This document shows, piece after piece, positions 37,502-49,180 of a stretch of DNA of 64,000 nt. How positions within the stretch are numbered: position 1 is the stretch's first letter; every line of letters begins with the position of its first letter. The translations under genes were made by a program, and so were the position numbers. The notes beneath the pieces were generated by a model. It made no database searches. It was not told the DNA's origin and saw nothing but the letters and a program-made list of their open reading frames with translations. The stretch is from Gemmata massiliana (GTDB lineage: Bacteria; Planctomycetota; Planctomycetia; Gemmatales; Gemmataceae), in the NCBI GenBank assembly GCA_000531095.1, contig HG799470.1, positions 254,536 through 318,535 of the forward strand. The letters run 5' to 3'.

Positions 37502-38017
37502 GACCAGTTGCCGGAACGATCTGCCGAGCCCGTTCGACGTGGCGTAAGGGTGCCCGGCCCGTGCTCCGCTCGTCGGTCGGGTCCAATCGGGCCACGTACA
37601 CCTTTCTCGGAAGTCGCGTGAAGGGAAGACACTCATGGTTCGCGGGGCGCTCCGGGTCGTTCACCACGAGGCGGGCGTATGCGGTCAACGGGTTCACGTC
37701 TCGGCCCGGGTGAGATCCGGTTCGAGGCGCGCTGACGCCCCTAAATCCGCTCTGTGTCCCGATTACGAGCGCTCCGCGGACCCCTTCGAGGTCGGCGTGA
37801 GAGCCGACACGATGTCCTTCGCCGATCAGAGCAAACGAGCACGGGCCACTTTCCGCTCGAGCGCGGTGACGAATGAGTTGTTCTGCTGATCGTTACGCCG
37901 ATTGTCGTCGCACCCACACCCATACTCGTTCGTCACCCGAAGCAAACGAGTACAGGGACCGGCCCGTAAATCAATTCCAAGTTCGGTCACAGAGTTGGAA
38001 ACTCTGAGGCGCTTCTC
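37502..38017. other. Gap without a convincing gene
   Basis: 516 bases follow CotH. A minus-strand frame here gives VNPLTAYARLVVNDPERPAN and PFTRLPRKVYVARLDPTDER, which looks protein-like but lacks a recognised family and a start. A plus-strand frame at 37635-37889 has no coding signs. Both are left unnamed; the interval may contain a gene remnant. Confidence 0.3.
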
Positions 38018-38671
38018 GTGCCCGCACCGTCACTCCCGACTGAACCGTCCCGCCCGGCCGACGACGCCCGCCTGGCACTGATGAAGCTGCGCATCAAGGA
38101 CGGTGCCTCGCTCGGTCCCGTGTTCGAGCGCGTCACCGAGGCGGCCGCGAACGTCCTCGACGTTGAGCGCGTCGGGATCTGGCTGCTGGCCGACGAACGG
38201 TGCCTCCTCCGGTGCGTCGATCTGTTCGAGCGGGGGAAGACCGTCCACTCGGCTGGCGCGACCATGCGCGTGGACGAGTTCCCGGAATACCTGGCCGCCC
38301 TCGGCCGGTGCAAAACTCTTCCGGCCGAGAACGTCGTAGTGGACCCCCGGACAACACGGCTGGCCGACGCTTATCTCGCCCCGCTGGGCATCACCTCGAA
38401 GCTCGACGCGCCGATCTACGTCGGCGGGGAGATGATTGGCGTCCTGTGCCACGAGCACATCGGGGCACCGCGGGAGTGGACCACCGAGCAGCGCGACTTC
38501 GCCGGTTCGATGGCCGATGTGCTCGCGCTGAAGATCCGCGCCGCCGAAGCCGAAGACTTGCGCGGGGGCTTGCAGGAGCAGGCGGCCCAGTTAGCCGAGT
38601 CGCGGCGGGTGGGCGAACTCATCGAGACGGCCGCCGGCGTCGCCCACGACTTCAACAACGTTCTCGGCGTA
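38018..38671 (+). pseudogene. GAF-domain sensor histidine kinase, cut off at the phospho-acceptor helix
   Basis: The frame from GTG 38018 encodes a GAF domain (VFERVTEAAANVLDVERVGI, APIYVGGEMIGVLCHEHIGA, REWTTEQRDFAGSMADVLAL), a short helix, and the H-box AAGVAHDFNNVLGV with the phosphate-accepting His at residue 210. At about 38671 the coding sense stops and minus-strand ISAs1-type transposase sequence begins. The dimerisation helix, the ATP-binding domain and any receiver domain are lost, so the gene cannot make a working kinase. Confidence 0.8.
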
Positions 38672-39069
38672 CTGCCGCGAAGTTCGGTACTTTGGCCACG
38701 GCGCAAGAGATGCGTGAGAGCGTTGCGACTTGGGGCCAGCACCCGTGGACTGTTGCCACAACGAACACGGCCGGCGCCCTCACCGCCCGATACCGAATGG
38801 GGGCAGGAGGGCGGAGGGAGTTGCCTCGCGCGGGGCTTGGCGGACCGGAACCCCAGCGCGAGGGTCTGTGGCTGTTGTGGTCGCGTGCGAACTGGGCAAC
38901 GGCTTCCAGGGAACGCATGCCCGCGAGTGGGGCGACGATCACGAGGTTCGGAACCACCGGGAGCGTGGCGCCCCGACCGATCACGCGGGTCCGGGAGCGC
39001 GGCCAAAACCTCTGTTAACGACGGCGCGGCTCCCATACCGGTCTCCCGGTCCTTTTCCCGGGAGCGCAT
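38672..39069 (-). pseudogene. ISAs1-family transposase, N-terminal remnant with frameshifts
   Basis: Read on the minus strand, one frame begins APSLTEVLAALPDPRDRSGR, the start of ISAs1 (H-repeat-like) transposases, and another continues VVPNLVIVAPLAGMRSLEAV and AQFARDHN. A third has TLALGFRSAKP. The pieces follow the family order but need at least two frame changes, and the later KATLSRIF-like part is broken by unrelated sequence. The remnant abuts the truncated histidine kinase, so an ISAs1 insertion or deletion event probably destroyed that gene. Confidence 0.6.
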
Positions 39070-39117
39070 AACCGAAACTCGCTAAGATGTCAGAATTAAC
39101 GAACTAAACAGCCCTAA

Positions 39118-39414
39118 TCAAAGTTTGGGCGGGACGCTGGCCGGAGCGGGTGAATCGTCGAATTTTGGAGTGTTCGATGGAGTCACACGGGTTGGAGCTT
39201 TGATTGGTTCGGGTTCGATCGCTGCGCGTTGGGCACCTGGTTCGCTGACTTCGTCTTCGATTCCCTTTAACCCTTTTTTCACCTCGACAACCGTTTTGCC
39301 AAGCGAGCGGCCGATGTCGGGCAATTTCCGGCCAAACAGGAGAACGCCGAGAACCAATAGGAGCAGGATCTCAGGCGGGCCGAGACCAAACACTGCGAAT
39401 AAAGATGCGGACAT
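39118..39414 (-). CDS. tatA: Sec-independent translocase protein TatA/E
   Basis: A 98-residue protein. The N-terminal membrane helix with the TatA signature is FGLGPPEILLLLVLGVLLFG, followed by the amphipathic helix GRKLPDIGRSLGKTVVEVKKG and an acidic, Pro-rich tail. TatA subunits form the pore of the twin-arginine export system used by proteins such as the DUF1501 and Gfo/Idh products in this window. The ATG at 39414 has a strong AGGAGG ribosome site 5 bases upstream; a longer frame to 39606 is rejected. No tatC gene is adjacent; decayed ISAs1 pieces lie on both sides. Confidence 0.9.
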   Translation of the reverse strand: MSASLFAVFGLGPPEILLLLVLGVLLFGRKLPDIGRSLGKTVVEVKKGLKGIEDEVSEPGAQRAAIEPEPIKAPTRVTPSNTPKFDDSPAPASVPPKL

Positions 39415-39583
39415 AACTTCCTCCTCAGTTGAGTGGTAATGTGACAGAACTGGATTGTAGAGGAGGTTGAAGGTAACCCCGCTGGCGTGTGGTCTGCAGA
39501 CCATCAATAAGTATATCTCTCGAACCCCCGAAGGGGCAAGCGGTGGCGGGAATTTTCCAGGGCCGTGGGGCAGGGGCATTCCG

Positions 39584-39979
39584 TTATTCACGCTGGGGGA
39601 TGCCAATAATCTCGTGTGCGTGCTCGGGATACACGGGCAACCACCCGATGGCCTCGGCGCAGCTCTTGGCGGGAACGGTGGCGAACAGGTGAACCGCGGC
39701 GTTGCGGAACGCGGCTAGCACCTGTGGGCCGCGCCACCGCGCACCCGGCACGGATCCTCGCGCCGGGTCACGTCCCGCACGTAGTGCAACTGGTTCTCGA
39801 TGCGCCAGTGACCGGACCCAATTCAGAAGTGCTCGCGCACCGGTCCGCTCGGGTGATAGGTTGGTGATCCCGTGCATCACTTCCACCGTGGCCATTCGCT
39901 TCACTGCCCGGTTCCGGGGGCCCGGAACCCCGCCCACCGGTCGCGGGCGGTCAGGATCGGAGTGGCCCGCAGGGTTCAT
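39584..39979 (-). pseudogene. ISAs1-family transposase, C-terminal remnant
   Basis: The minus-strand frame ends AFRNAAVHLFATVPAKSCAE followed by IGWLPVYPEHAHEIIGIPQRE (split here), the usual ISAs1 transposase C-terminus. MATVEVMHGITNLSPERTGA lies upstream. Between them the sequence SHWRIENQLHYVRDVTRRED, diagnostic for the family, is in a different frame, so two frameshifts are present. It may be the other end of the element whose N-terminal part lies at 38672-39069, or a second copy. Confidence 0.65.
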
Positions 39980-40162
39980 CCACCCGTGGCCGGCGCCTTG
40001 CCGCGCCGGAACCCGAGCGCGTGGGCACGCGGAGTCCGTGCGGGCGCCCCCGGCACCGGTGAATCAGGCCCTGTAACCCGCACACCTAGGGTCGAAGGCG
40101 CGCCACATCTATCCAACAAGCATGCTCGCGCCAAGATGACCCGAGGGACGGCCTGCCGAACA

Positions 40163-41026
40163 TCACACGTACATCCACCCCTCACGGGTGAGTCGGGGGT
40201 GCGTTGACAGAACCGCATGGTCGGCCGCGCAGAACCCGCGAAACGCCCCGACCGCCGCCAAGACCGCGTCCAGCGCGTCCCCACCGGGGTTGCGCATAAT
40301 CACGCGCCGGTGCCGGTCACTGATCCGCACCCACTTGTCCGCGTGCGCCAGGATCTCGTGTCGAGTGAAGCGCCGGAGCCGGAGCAGCGGACCGCCCTTG
40401 GGCTGCTTGTAGTTCTGGTGCGGGAGCTTGTTCTTCTTCAGGACCGACGACGGACAGCACTCGACCACGACGCGCTTCGCCTTCGGCAACTTGCGATACT
40501 GGAATGGCAGTACGGCCGTTCCCGGTGTAGCGGCCAAATGCTGCACCACGTCGCGCATCCCAAAGAACGTCTGGTAAATCATGCGGTAGTGGAACCCGTC
40601 GAACGGCGCTTTGGCGTCGAAGTCGGACTGGCGCCGGCAGTGCAGCGCGCTGCGGAGCGGCCCTTCGGGGAGCCGTTTCGTGCGGGCAATGCACTCCAGA
40701 CCGCACTGGTAAGCGTCGTCGTATTGCGCCAGGAACGCGAACTGGTCCACCCACGGCGCCCCTTCGGGAAACAACTCGACCGGCAACCCGAACGGGCAAT
40801 CGAAGCCCCACAGGGCCGCATCGCTCGCGTTCACGATCCGGACCAATTCCGCAAGACACACCTCGCGCTCCGCGGTCCCACAGAGCGAATCGAGTCGATC
40901 GAGCGCAACGAGCGCGAATTTCCCCCGAGCACGCGGTTCGGTCCGGGCGATCCAGATCGTGCGCCCCGCCTGCTTCGCGCCAGAAAAGTCCACACCGTAA
41001 ACCGACTCGAACTCTGGTACCCGCAT
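40163..41026 (-). CDS. DUF429 domain-containing protein
   Basis: A 287-residue protein. The opening YGVDFSGAKQAGRTIWIART matches the DUF429 start, a predicted RNase H-like fold whose first strand ends in an Asp. Further matches are AALWGFDCPFGLPVELFPEG, KRVVVECCPSSVLKKNKLPH and GGDALDAVLAAVGAFRG, the last holding the conserved GDxxDAxxxA helix. Function is unknown; a nuclease is predicted from fold alone. It stands alone between the ISAs1 debris and ppdK. Confidence 0.85.
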   Translation of the reverse strand: MRVPEFESVYGVDFSGAKQAGRTIWIARTEPRARGKFALVALDRLDSLCGTAEREVCLAELVRIVNASDAALWGFDCPFGLPVELFPEGAPWVDQFAFLAQYDDAYQCGLECIARTKRLPEGPLRSALHCRRQSDFDAKAPFDGFHYRMIYQTFFGMRDVVQHLAATPGTAVLPFQYRKLPKAKRVVVECCPSSVLKKNKLPHQNYKQPKGGPLLRLRRFTRHEILAHADKWVRISDRHRRVIMRNPGGDALDAVLAAVGAFRGFCAADHAVLSTHPRLTREGWMYV

Positions 41027-41314
41027 CGTTCCCGCTCGTTAATTGCAATCTTCTGTGTTGTGTGATTTTAGTGTGACAAGGGCGCCCACATCCGGCGAGG
41101 CCGGTTGTGGCCGTTGAAGAAGTCGCCGACGCATGAATGGCAATCTCTACAGTCGCAACGCCATAGCCAAATCAGATTATGGACCGGCCTCAACGACTTC
41201 CGAGTTGATAAGGGGAGGCCAACCGCCGCCTTTGCCGCACGGTTCTCTCGTCCGTAAATCATCTCGTGAACAGATGCCGCACCGCGGCGCTACCCCTCCT
41301 CACAGCGGACGACA

Positions 41315-43996
<2,682 letters not shown>

Positions 43997-44035
43997 CCGG
44001 TGAGTTCCGGGCACTCGTCCGGAAAACCAGTAACG

Positions 44036-44072
44036 CGAAAGCCCGGCTTGAAGCCGGGCTTTCGTCATTTTC
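44036..44072 (+). terminator. Rho-independent terminator after ppdK
   Basis: Inverted repeat CGAAAGCCCGGCTT (44036-44049) and AAGCCGGGCTTTCG (44051-44064), followed by TCATTTTCTCTT, lies 40 bases past the ppdK stop. The stem plus T-rich tail is a classic intrinsic terminator. Confidence 0.85.
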
Positions 44073-44209
44073 TCTTCACAGCGACCACAGCTCGAACGAC
44101 GCGATTGTTGAAACGCGCGCGCGCGGGTACGGAAGGCCGGACACGAACTTGGTGTTAATTGTGGGCGGCGTTCGCGGGTAAAAAGGGAGAGTTTCCGCGG
44201 GAGCGCACA

Positions 44210-45031
44210 GTGCCGTCACCACAAGACCTGAAACTGCCTTCACTCAACGAACTCGGCCGCGATCTGCTCGCGGTACCCTGGTGGCGCGTTGCGCTCTCGC
44301 TCTCGGCCCCGTTCGTGTTCACCTTCGCATATTTTGGGTTCGCGGTCGCGGGCCATTGGGTATTTGCAGTCGGCTCTGTGGTCGCACTTAGTTTCGTGAC
44401 CTATGGCTCCGTGTCGCATGATCTCGTCCACCGCACACTCCGGCTCCCGAAGTGGTGGAACGAATTCTTTCTCACCACCATCGAACTCCTCCTGTTCCGT
44501 AGCGGCCGGGCGTACCGACTGGCACACCTGAACCACCACGCGCGTTACCCCGACGCGCCCAACGACCCAGAAGCCGCGGCCGCTCACGGCGGATTGTGGG
44601 GGGCTCTCGCGAGCGGTCCGCTGTTCTTCCTTCGGTTGTGGGTGTGGGCCGTTCGGCGATACCCGGCGCACCGCACGCGCCTCATGTTCGAGGGCTGTGC
44701 GATCGCGATTCTCGTGGTTGCAGCCGTTGGCGCAGCGGTGTGCGGTTGGTCGATTGTTCCGCTCGTGTATGTGGGGACCGTGTATTTGGGAACGTGGATC
44801 GTGCCGCTCGCGACCGCGTATGTTCCGCACACGCCCAATGGTGACAGCCCACTTTCACAGACGCGGCGGTTCCGCGGTCGGCTCGCCCGGCTCATCGCCC
44901 TCGATCACCTGTATCACTTGGAGCACCACCTGTACCCGGCGGTACCGCACCATCGGTGGCCGGAACTGGGCCGCCGGCTCGACCCGGTTCTCGACCGCAG
45001 CGCCGTTCCCGTCATCCGACTCGGTCTTTAA
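44210..45031 (+). CDS. Fatty acid desaturase family protein (di-iron membrane oxygenase)
   Basis: A 273-residue membrane protein with the three histidine boxes of the desaturase/hydroxylase superfamily: SHDLVH, HLNHH and HLEHHLYP. Four or more hydrophobic stretches surround them (APFVFTFAYFGFAVAGHWVF, SIVPLVYVGTVYLGTWIVPL). The size and boxes would also fit carotenoid ketolases or hydroxylases. The GTG at 44210 is preferred because GGGAG lies 6 bases upstream, though a TTG at 44159 is in frame. It is 5 bases before the next gene, so the two are probably one operon. Confidence 0.82.
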   Translation: MPSPQDLKLPSLNELGRDLLAVPWWRVALSLSAPFVFTFAYFGFAVAGHWVFAVGSVVALSFVTYGSVSHDLVHRTLRLPKWWNEFFLTTIELLLFRSGRAYRLAHLNHHARYPDAPNDPEAAAAHGGLWGALASGPLFFLRLWVWAVRRYPAHRTRLMFEGCAIAILVVAAVGAAVCGWSIVPLVYVGTVYLGTWIVPLATAYVPHTPNGDSPLSQTRRFRGRLARLIALDHLYHLEHHLYPAVPHHRWPELGRRLDPVLDRSAVPVIRLGL

Positions 45032-45036
45032 GCCCC

Positions 45037-46005
45037 ATGTCGTACTCTCCTCCCAGTTCCGACCGCGGATTGTTCGGGCTGTTGCTCGGCGACGGCCGAC
45101 CGGCGCTGGCCGTTGTGGGATTGGCCCTCGCGGTGGCCGGTGGGTTCGCGGTGTTCGTCGCGGCGCGCGGGGAGTTCCTCCCGCACGACGTCGCGTTCCT
45201 CGGGATGACGCCCGGCGACCTTTGCGCGGTAAACGAGTGCCGCGTGGTTCACTTCATGGTTCACGATCGCGTCGCGTTCGGCGGTGCCCTCGTCGCGATC
45301 GGAACAATGTACCTGTGGCTCGCGGCCGGACCAATGGGGCACGGAGAGCGGTGGACGTGGGACGTACTCGCGGCGAGCGGCGCGATCGGGTTCGCCAGCT
45401 TCCTCGCGTACCTCGGTTACGGCTACCTCGATACTTGGCACGGGGCCGCAACCGTAACACTGGCTCCCCTGTTCCTCGCGGGGCTGGCCGCGGCCCGTCG
45501 GCACATCGCGTGGCGGTCCCACGAATCGCGTTGGTTCAAGCGTCCCGTATGGCTCACGTCGTGGCGCGACCGCGTGTGCGTGGGTCGAGTGCTGTTACTC
45601 GTTGTGGCGGCGGGAATGGTCGGCGGCGGGCTGACGATCATGGCCGTGGGTATGACGACCGTATTTGTACCAGAAGACGTGGCGTTCATCGGAATGGGCC
45701 GGGCCGAACTGCGCGCGATCAACCCGCGCTTGGTGCCTCTCATCGCGCACGATCGCGCGGGGTTCGGCGGCGCGGTGTGTTGCGGGGGTGTTCTTCTCGC
45801 GGGCGTGGTGTGGCGCGGTGAGTTGGACCGCGCCGGTCGGCAGGCGCTGGCCCTCGCCGGACTCGCGGGGTTCGGGAGTGCGATCCTCGTCCACCCCGCG
45901 ATCGGCTACGACGATTTGTGGCACCTCGCGCCCGCTCTCGGTGGTGCCGCATTCTTCGCGATTGGCTGGTGGCTCACGCGGGCCGCTCCGCCTCGTCTTG
46001 GGTGA
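45037..46005 (+). CDS. Polytopic membrane protein with an internal duplication
   Basis: A 322-residue protein with about eight hydrophobic segments. Two halves repeat: FLPHDVAFLGMTPGDLCAVN with VVHFMVHDRVAFGGALVAIG in the first, and FVPEDVAFIGMGRAELRAIN with VPLIAHDRAGFGGAVCCGG in the second. Each repeat places a conserved His-Asp-Arg before a helix start, so a two-fold symmetric fold is likely. No family is recognised. It starts 5 bases after the desaturase stop and may support that enzyme, which is an inference from position only. Confidence 0.72.
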   Translation: MSYSPPSSDRGLFGLLLGDGRPALAVVGLALAVAGGFAVFVAARGEFLPHDVAFLGMTPGDLCAVNECRVVHFMVHDRVAFGGALVAIGTMYLWLAAGPMGHGERWTWDVLAASGAIGFASFLAYLGYGYLDTWHGAATVTLAPLFLAGLAAARRHIAWRSHESRWFKRPVWLTSWRDRVCVGRVLLLVVAAGMVGGGLTIMAVGMTTVFVPEDVAFIGMGRAELRAINPRLVPLIAHDRAGFGGAVCCGGVLLAGVVWRGELDRAGRQALALAGLAGFGSAILVHPAIGYDDLWHLAPALGGAAFFAIGWWLTRAAPPRLG

Positions 46006-46061
46006 GAACTTGTCTGGCGACCGGGTACCATTCCCGTGAACGAACTGCTGCTGTAAGTGAC

Positions 46062-46090
46062 GCGAGCCACCCGACACGCGGGTAGCTCGC
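46062..46090. terminator. Hairpin between convergent genes, possible bidirectional terminator
   Basis: The arms GCGAGC...ACCCG (46062-46073) and CGGGT...GCTCGC (46079-46090) pair with one mismatch and a 5-base loop. The hairpin sits between the stops of the membrane protein (46005, plus) and the sigma factor (46112, minus). There is no clear T-run on either side. Confidence 0.42.
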
Positions 46091-46111
46091 ACTCGGTTCG
46101 GCTGCATGTCC

Positions 46112-47584
46112 TTATTTCTTCCGCGGACGTGCCACCGGCGGAGCAGCGTTCCGATCCGGGTTCGGGTCGGCCTTATACTTCCCGCCCACCATAGACGTTA
46201 TCAAGAGCATCTCCTTGCCCGTTTTCTCATTCGCCAGTGCTTCCATGAACAGCGGCGAGCCGAACGGCCCGGCCTTGATGTCTTTGATCGTAATCGCGTC
46301 GTCCTCGACCCGAACCCGGAACGCGAAAGGCAGATCGGTCGCGACCGCAGCCAACGGTGCGAACGCTCCCGCGGCCTCGCCCGTTCCGGTAACATCCGCT
46401 CCCGTGATTACCCCATATACAAGGCTCTCGCGATTAATGCTGTAGTCGGCGTCCGCGGTGACGGTAACGGTGAACTTCTCGATACTCACGGTCGCCTGGA
46501 CGTGTAGTCGGTCTTCGGTGAACGTGAGCGTCGCACGGCCGTAGGGTTGAACTTCGCGGGTGTAGCTGCCGAGCGGCCGGCGCACCACGAGTTCCTTGCC
46601 CGGACCGGTCACGACAACGTTCGGTTGTTGCTCTTCGTCCGCCTTCGCCGGCGCTCCTTTGTCGGCCTTTTCTACCTTATCGGCGGTGACCGGTTTCTTG
46701 CCGTCACCCGGATTCGCTTCGGCAACGGCGACCGTCGAGCGGCCGAGCCCCAGCCCGAGTAGTACGGCCACAAGGAATCCGATTCCGATAGCCGCTTTGA
46801 GTTTAGTTCCGATCATCGCTCGCACCACTCCATTCGTGAGAGGGAAAACTCGTTCCGATACCAATCCATCTTCCACCCGCGCGTCGGTAACCAGCGCTGT
46901 AGCGACCCGCGTGATTCGATCCGAAAACGATGCGGCCCCGGCCGACCCGAGTCGGTCCGCGAGAGCCACAACCAATCCACCAGCAAGGGTGACACCCCGT
47001 CGGGCCAACCGGTCCCGGAGCCGCTTTCGCGCCCAGGCCAGTCGCGTCAGGAGCGTGCCCTTCGGCCACCCGAGTTGCCGTGCGGCCTCGGCCGTCGGCG
47101 TTTCAGTCGCGTAGCAAGTGAGCACCGCGACACGGTACCGTTCCGGTAACTTCCCGATCTCGTCGAGCACGACCGCCAAGTCGGGGGAATCTCCGACAAC
47201 TTGCGCCACGGGTGTGAAATCGGGATCAACACCAGCGGTCCGATCGTCGCGACGCAGGTTGTCGGCACGAAGCCGATTCGCCGTGCGCCACGCGACGCGA
47301 CTGAGCCACCCGCCGAGCGCAGCACGGTCGCGAACCACCCCCGCCCGGCGAACGAGCACCAAAAACGTGGCCTGAGCCGCGTCGTCGGCGTCGTTCGAGT
47401 CGCGCAGCACCGACCGGCACACGGCCCGAACCGCCGGCGCGTGCCGCGCGACGAGGTCGGCGAACGCACTCTGGTCGCGTGCGTCCAGAAACCGGCCGAG
47501 CAGTTCGGCGTCGGTGGGCGCGTCGGTCCGTGACCGCGGAGCGGTGAGCCGACTGGCGACGGTGTGAATTCGAGTCGGGTTCAT
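46112..47584 (-). CDS. ECF-type RNA polymerase sigma factor with a membrane-anchored C-terminal extension
   Basis: A 490-residue protein. Sigma region 2 is LLGRFLDARDQSAFADLVAR with DADDAAQATFLVLVRRAGVV; region 4 is IGKLPERYRVAVLTCYATET with ARQLGWPKGTLLTRLAWARK. After about residue 260 a membrane helix (KAAIGIGFLVAVLLGLGLG) leads to a ~210-residue extracytoplasmic part with a charged linker and strand-rich end (YGRATLTFTEDRLHVQATVS). The design matches the gene at 6490-8106. The ATG at 47584 is preferred to one 7 codons upstream because sigma homology starts near it. Confidence 0.9.
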   Translation of the reverse strand: MNPTRIHTVASRLTAPRSRTDAPTDAELLGRFLDARDQSAFADLVARHAPAVRAVCRSVLRDSNDADDAAQATFLVLVRRAGVVRDRAALGGWLSRVAWRTANRLRADNLRRDDRTAGVDPDFTPVAQVVGDSPDLAVVLDEIGKLPERYRVAVLTCYATETPTAEAARQLGWPKGTLLTRLAWARKRLRDRLARRGVTLAGGLVVALADRLGSAGAASFSDRITRVATALVTDARVEDGLVSERVFPLTNGVVRAMIGTKLKAAIGIGFLVAVLLGLGLGRSTVAVAEANPGDGKKPVTADKVEKADKGAPAKADEEQQPNVVVTGPGKELVVRRPLGSYTREVQPYGRATLTFTEDRLHVQATVSIEKFTVTVTADADYSINRESLVYGVITGADVTGTGEAAGAFAPLAAVATDLPFAFRVRVEDDAITIKDIKAGPFGSPLFMEALANEKTGKEMLLITSMVGGKYKADPNPDRNAAPPVARPRKK

Positions 47585-47843
47585 GGCCGCTCCCTGGCCT
47601 TTCACAAGACAGGTGTCTGAAAAGCTGGGGATGATTTTCCGATTTTGCAGATTAGGAAGCCACAGAAATGCGAGCGTTCCGAGCGTCTATTCCCGTGCCC
47701 AGTTTCAGAAGTGCTGCACTACGCCTTCACGATCATCTTCTATTGAACCACCCCACACCCACGCTTCAAACTTGAACGTTCCACTCACTTTACGGCGAGT
47801 GGAACGCGGTTCACACTACGAAAGAAACCAACGATTCCGCAAA

Positions 47844-49121
47844 TCAATCCTCGCCGCCCGTCTCGAACTCGTCGAGCAGGTGTCCGAGCTTGTCCTTCTT
47901 CGTCTGCAAGTAGTCGCGGTTGTGGTCGCCCGGCGGCATCTGGATCGGTATGCGCTCCACGATCCGCAAACCGTAGCCCTCGAGCCCGATCACCTTTCGC
48001 GGGTTGTTCGTGAGGAGCTTGATGTCGCGGACCCCGAGATCGTGCAGGATCTGCGCGCCGATACCGAAGTGCCGCAGGTCCGGGGCGAAGCCGAGGCGCT
48101 TGTTCGCCTCGACCGTGTCCAATCCCTCTTCCTGCTGAAGCTTGTACGCCTTCAGCTTGTTGAGCAGCCCGATCCCGCGCCCCTCCTGCCGCATGTACAC
48201 GATCACCCCCCGCCCGGCTTCCGCCACCTGCTGCATCGCGTACTTCAACTGCGGGCCGCAATCGCACTTGGTCGAGTGCAACACGTCGCCGGTCAAGCAC
48301 TCGCTGTGCATGCGCACCAGAACCGATTCTTCTTGAACCGGGATGCCCGACGCGCCGTCCGCGGTCGGTAGGCCGATGCCTCCGAGCGCCAGTGCGAGGT
48401 GCGGTTCCTGGTCCACCATTGAGGTGTACGCGAACAGGTCGAACGTGCCGAACTCGGTAGGGAGTTTTAGCGCGATCTCGCGCTTGATGAGTTTCTCGCG
48501 GCGGCGCCGGTGCTCGATCAGGTCCGCGATCGTACACATCTTCAGTTCGTGCTTTTTGCAGAACTCGCGGAGGTCCGGTAGCCGCGCCATGCTGCCGTCG
48601 TCGTTCAGTACCTCGCAAATCACGGCGATCTCGCGCAGCCCCGCCAGCCGACACAAATCGACGCTCCCCTCCGTGTGCCCGGCGCGCACGAGCACCCCAC
48701 CGGGACGCGCGATGAGGCCGTCCAAGTGTCCCTTGTCGCGGACGAGGTCTTGCGGGCCGGACGCGGGGTCGGCGCACACTTGCACGGTACGGGCGCGGTC
48801 GAAAGCGGAGATGCCGGTGGAGACGCCGAACCGGGCGTCGAAGTTGTGCGTGAACGGCGTGGCGGTGGGGTCGAGATTGACGCCGGGGAGCAGTTCGAGG
48901 CCCAGTCGCTCCGCGTGCGGGCGCGAGAACGAAACGCAGAGGCGCCCACAGGCGTACCGGATCATGAAGTTGATGGCCGCGGGCGTTACCGCTTCCGCGG
49001 CCATTACGAGGTCGCCCTCGTTCTCGCGGTGCTCGTCGTCTACGAGCACAATCATGCGGCCGGCACGGAGGTCGTCGAGGGCCGCGTCAATGCTGCAAAA
49101 TCCTTCGGCGGTTCGGGGCAT
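47844..49121 (-). CDS. ribBA: Bifunctional 3,4-dihydroxy-2-butanone-4-phosphate synthase / GTP cyclohydrolase II
   Basis: A 425-residue riboflavin-biosynthesis enzyme. The N-terminal DHBP synthase half carries IVLVDDEHRENEGDLVMAAE (metal-binding acidic loop) and YACGRLCVSFS, THNFDARFGVSTGISAFDRA. The C-terminal GTP cyclohydrolase II half carries the zinc motif HSECLTGDVLHSTKCDCGPQ and the catalytic region RQEGRGIGLLNKLKAYKLQ. All key residues seem to be present. The ATG at 49121 gives the normal length; an upstream opening to 49322 adds unlikely sequence. Confidence 0.97.
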   Translation of the reverse strand: MPRTAEGFCSIDAALDDLRAGRMIVLVDDEHRENEGDLVMAAEAVTPAAINFMIRYACGRLCVSFSRPHAERLGLELLPGVNLDPTATPFTHNFDARFGVSTGISAFDRARTVQVCADPASGPQDLVRDKGHLDGLIARPGGVLVRAGHTEGSVDLCRLAGLREIAVICEVLNDDGSMARLPDLREFCKKHELKMCTIADLIEHRRRREKLIKREIALKLPTEFGTFDLFAYTSMVDQEPHLALALGGIGLPTADGASGIPVQEESVLVRMHSECLTGDVLHSTKCDCGPQLKYAMQQVAEAGRGVIVYMRQEGRGIGLLNKLKAYKLQQEEGLDTVEANKRLGFAPDLRHFGIGAQILHDLGVRDIKLLTNNPRKVIGLEGYGLRIVERIPIQMPPGDHNRDYLQTKKDKLGHLLDEFETGGED

Positions 49122-49180
49122 AGCGGTCTCCGGGCGAGATAGCGTCACCACTATTGTAACGGCCACCCGGAGCGAATGCG

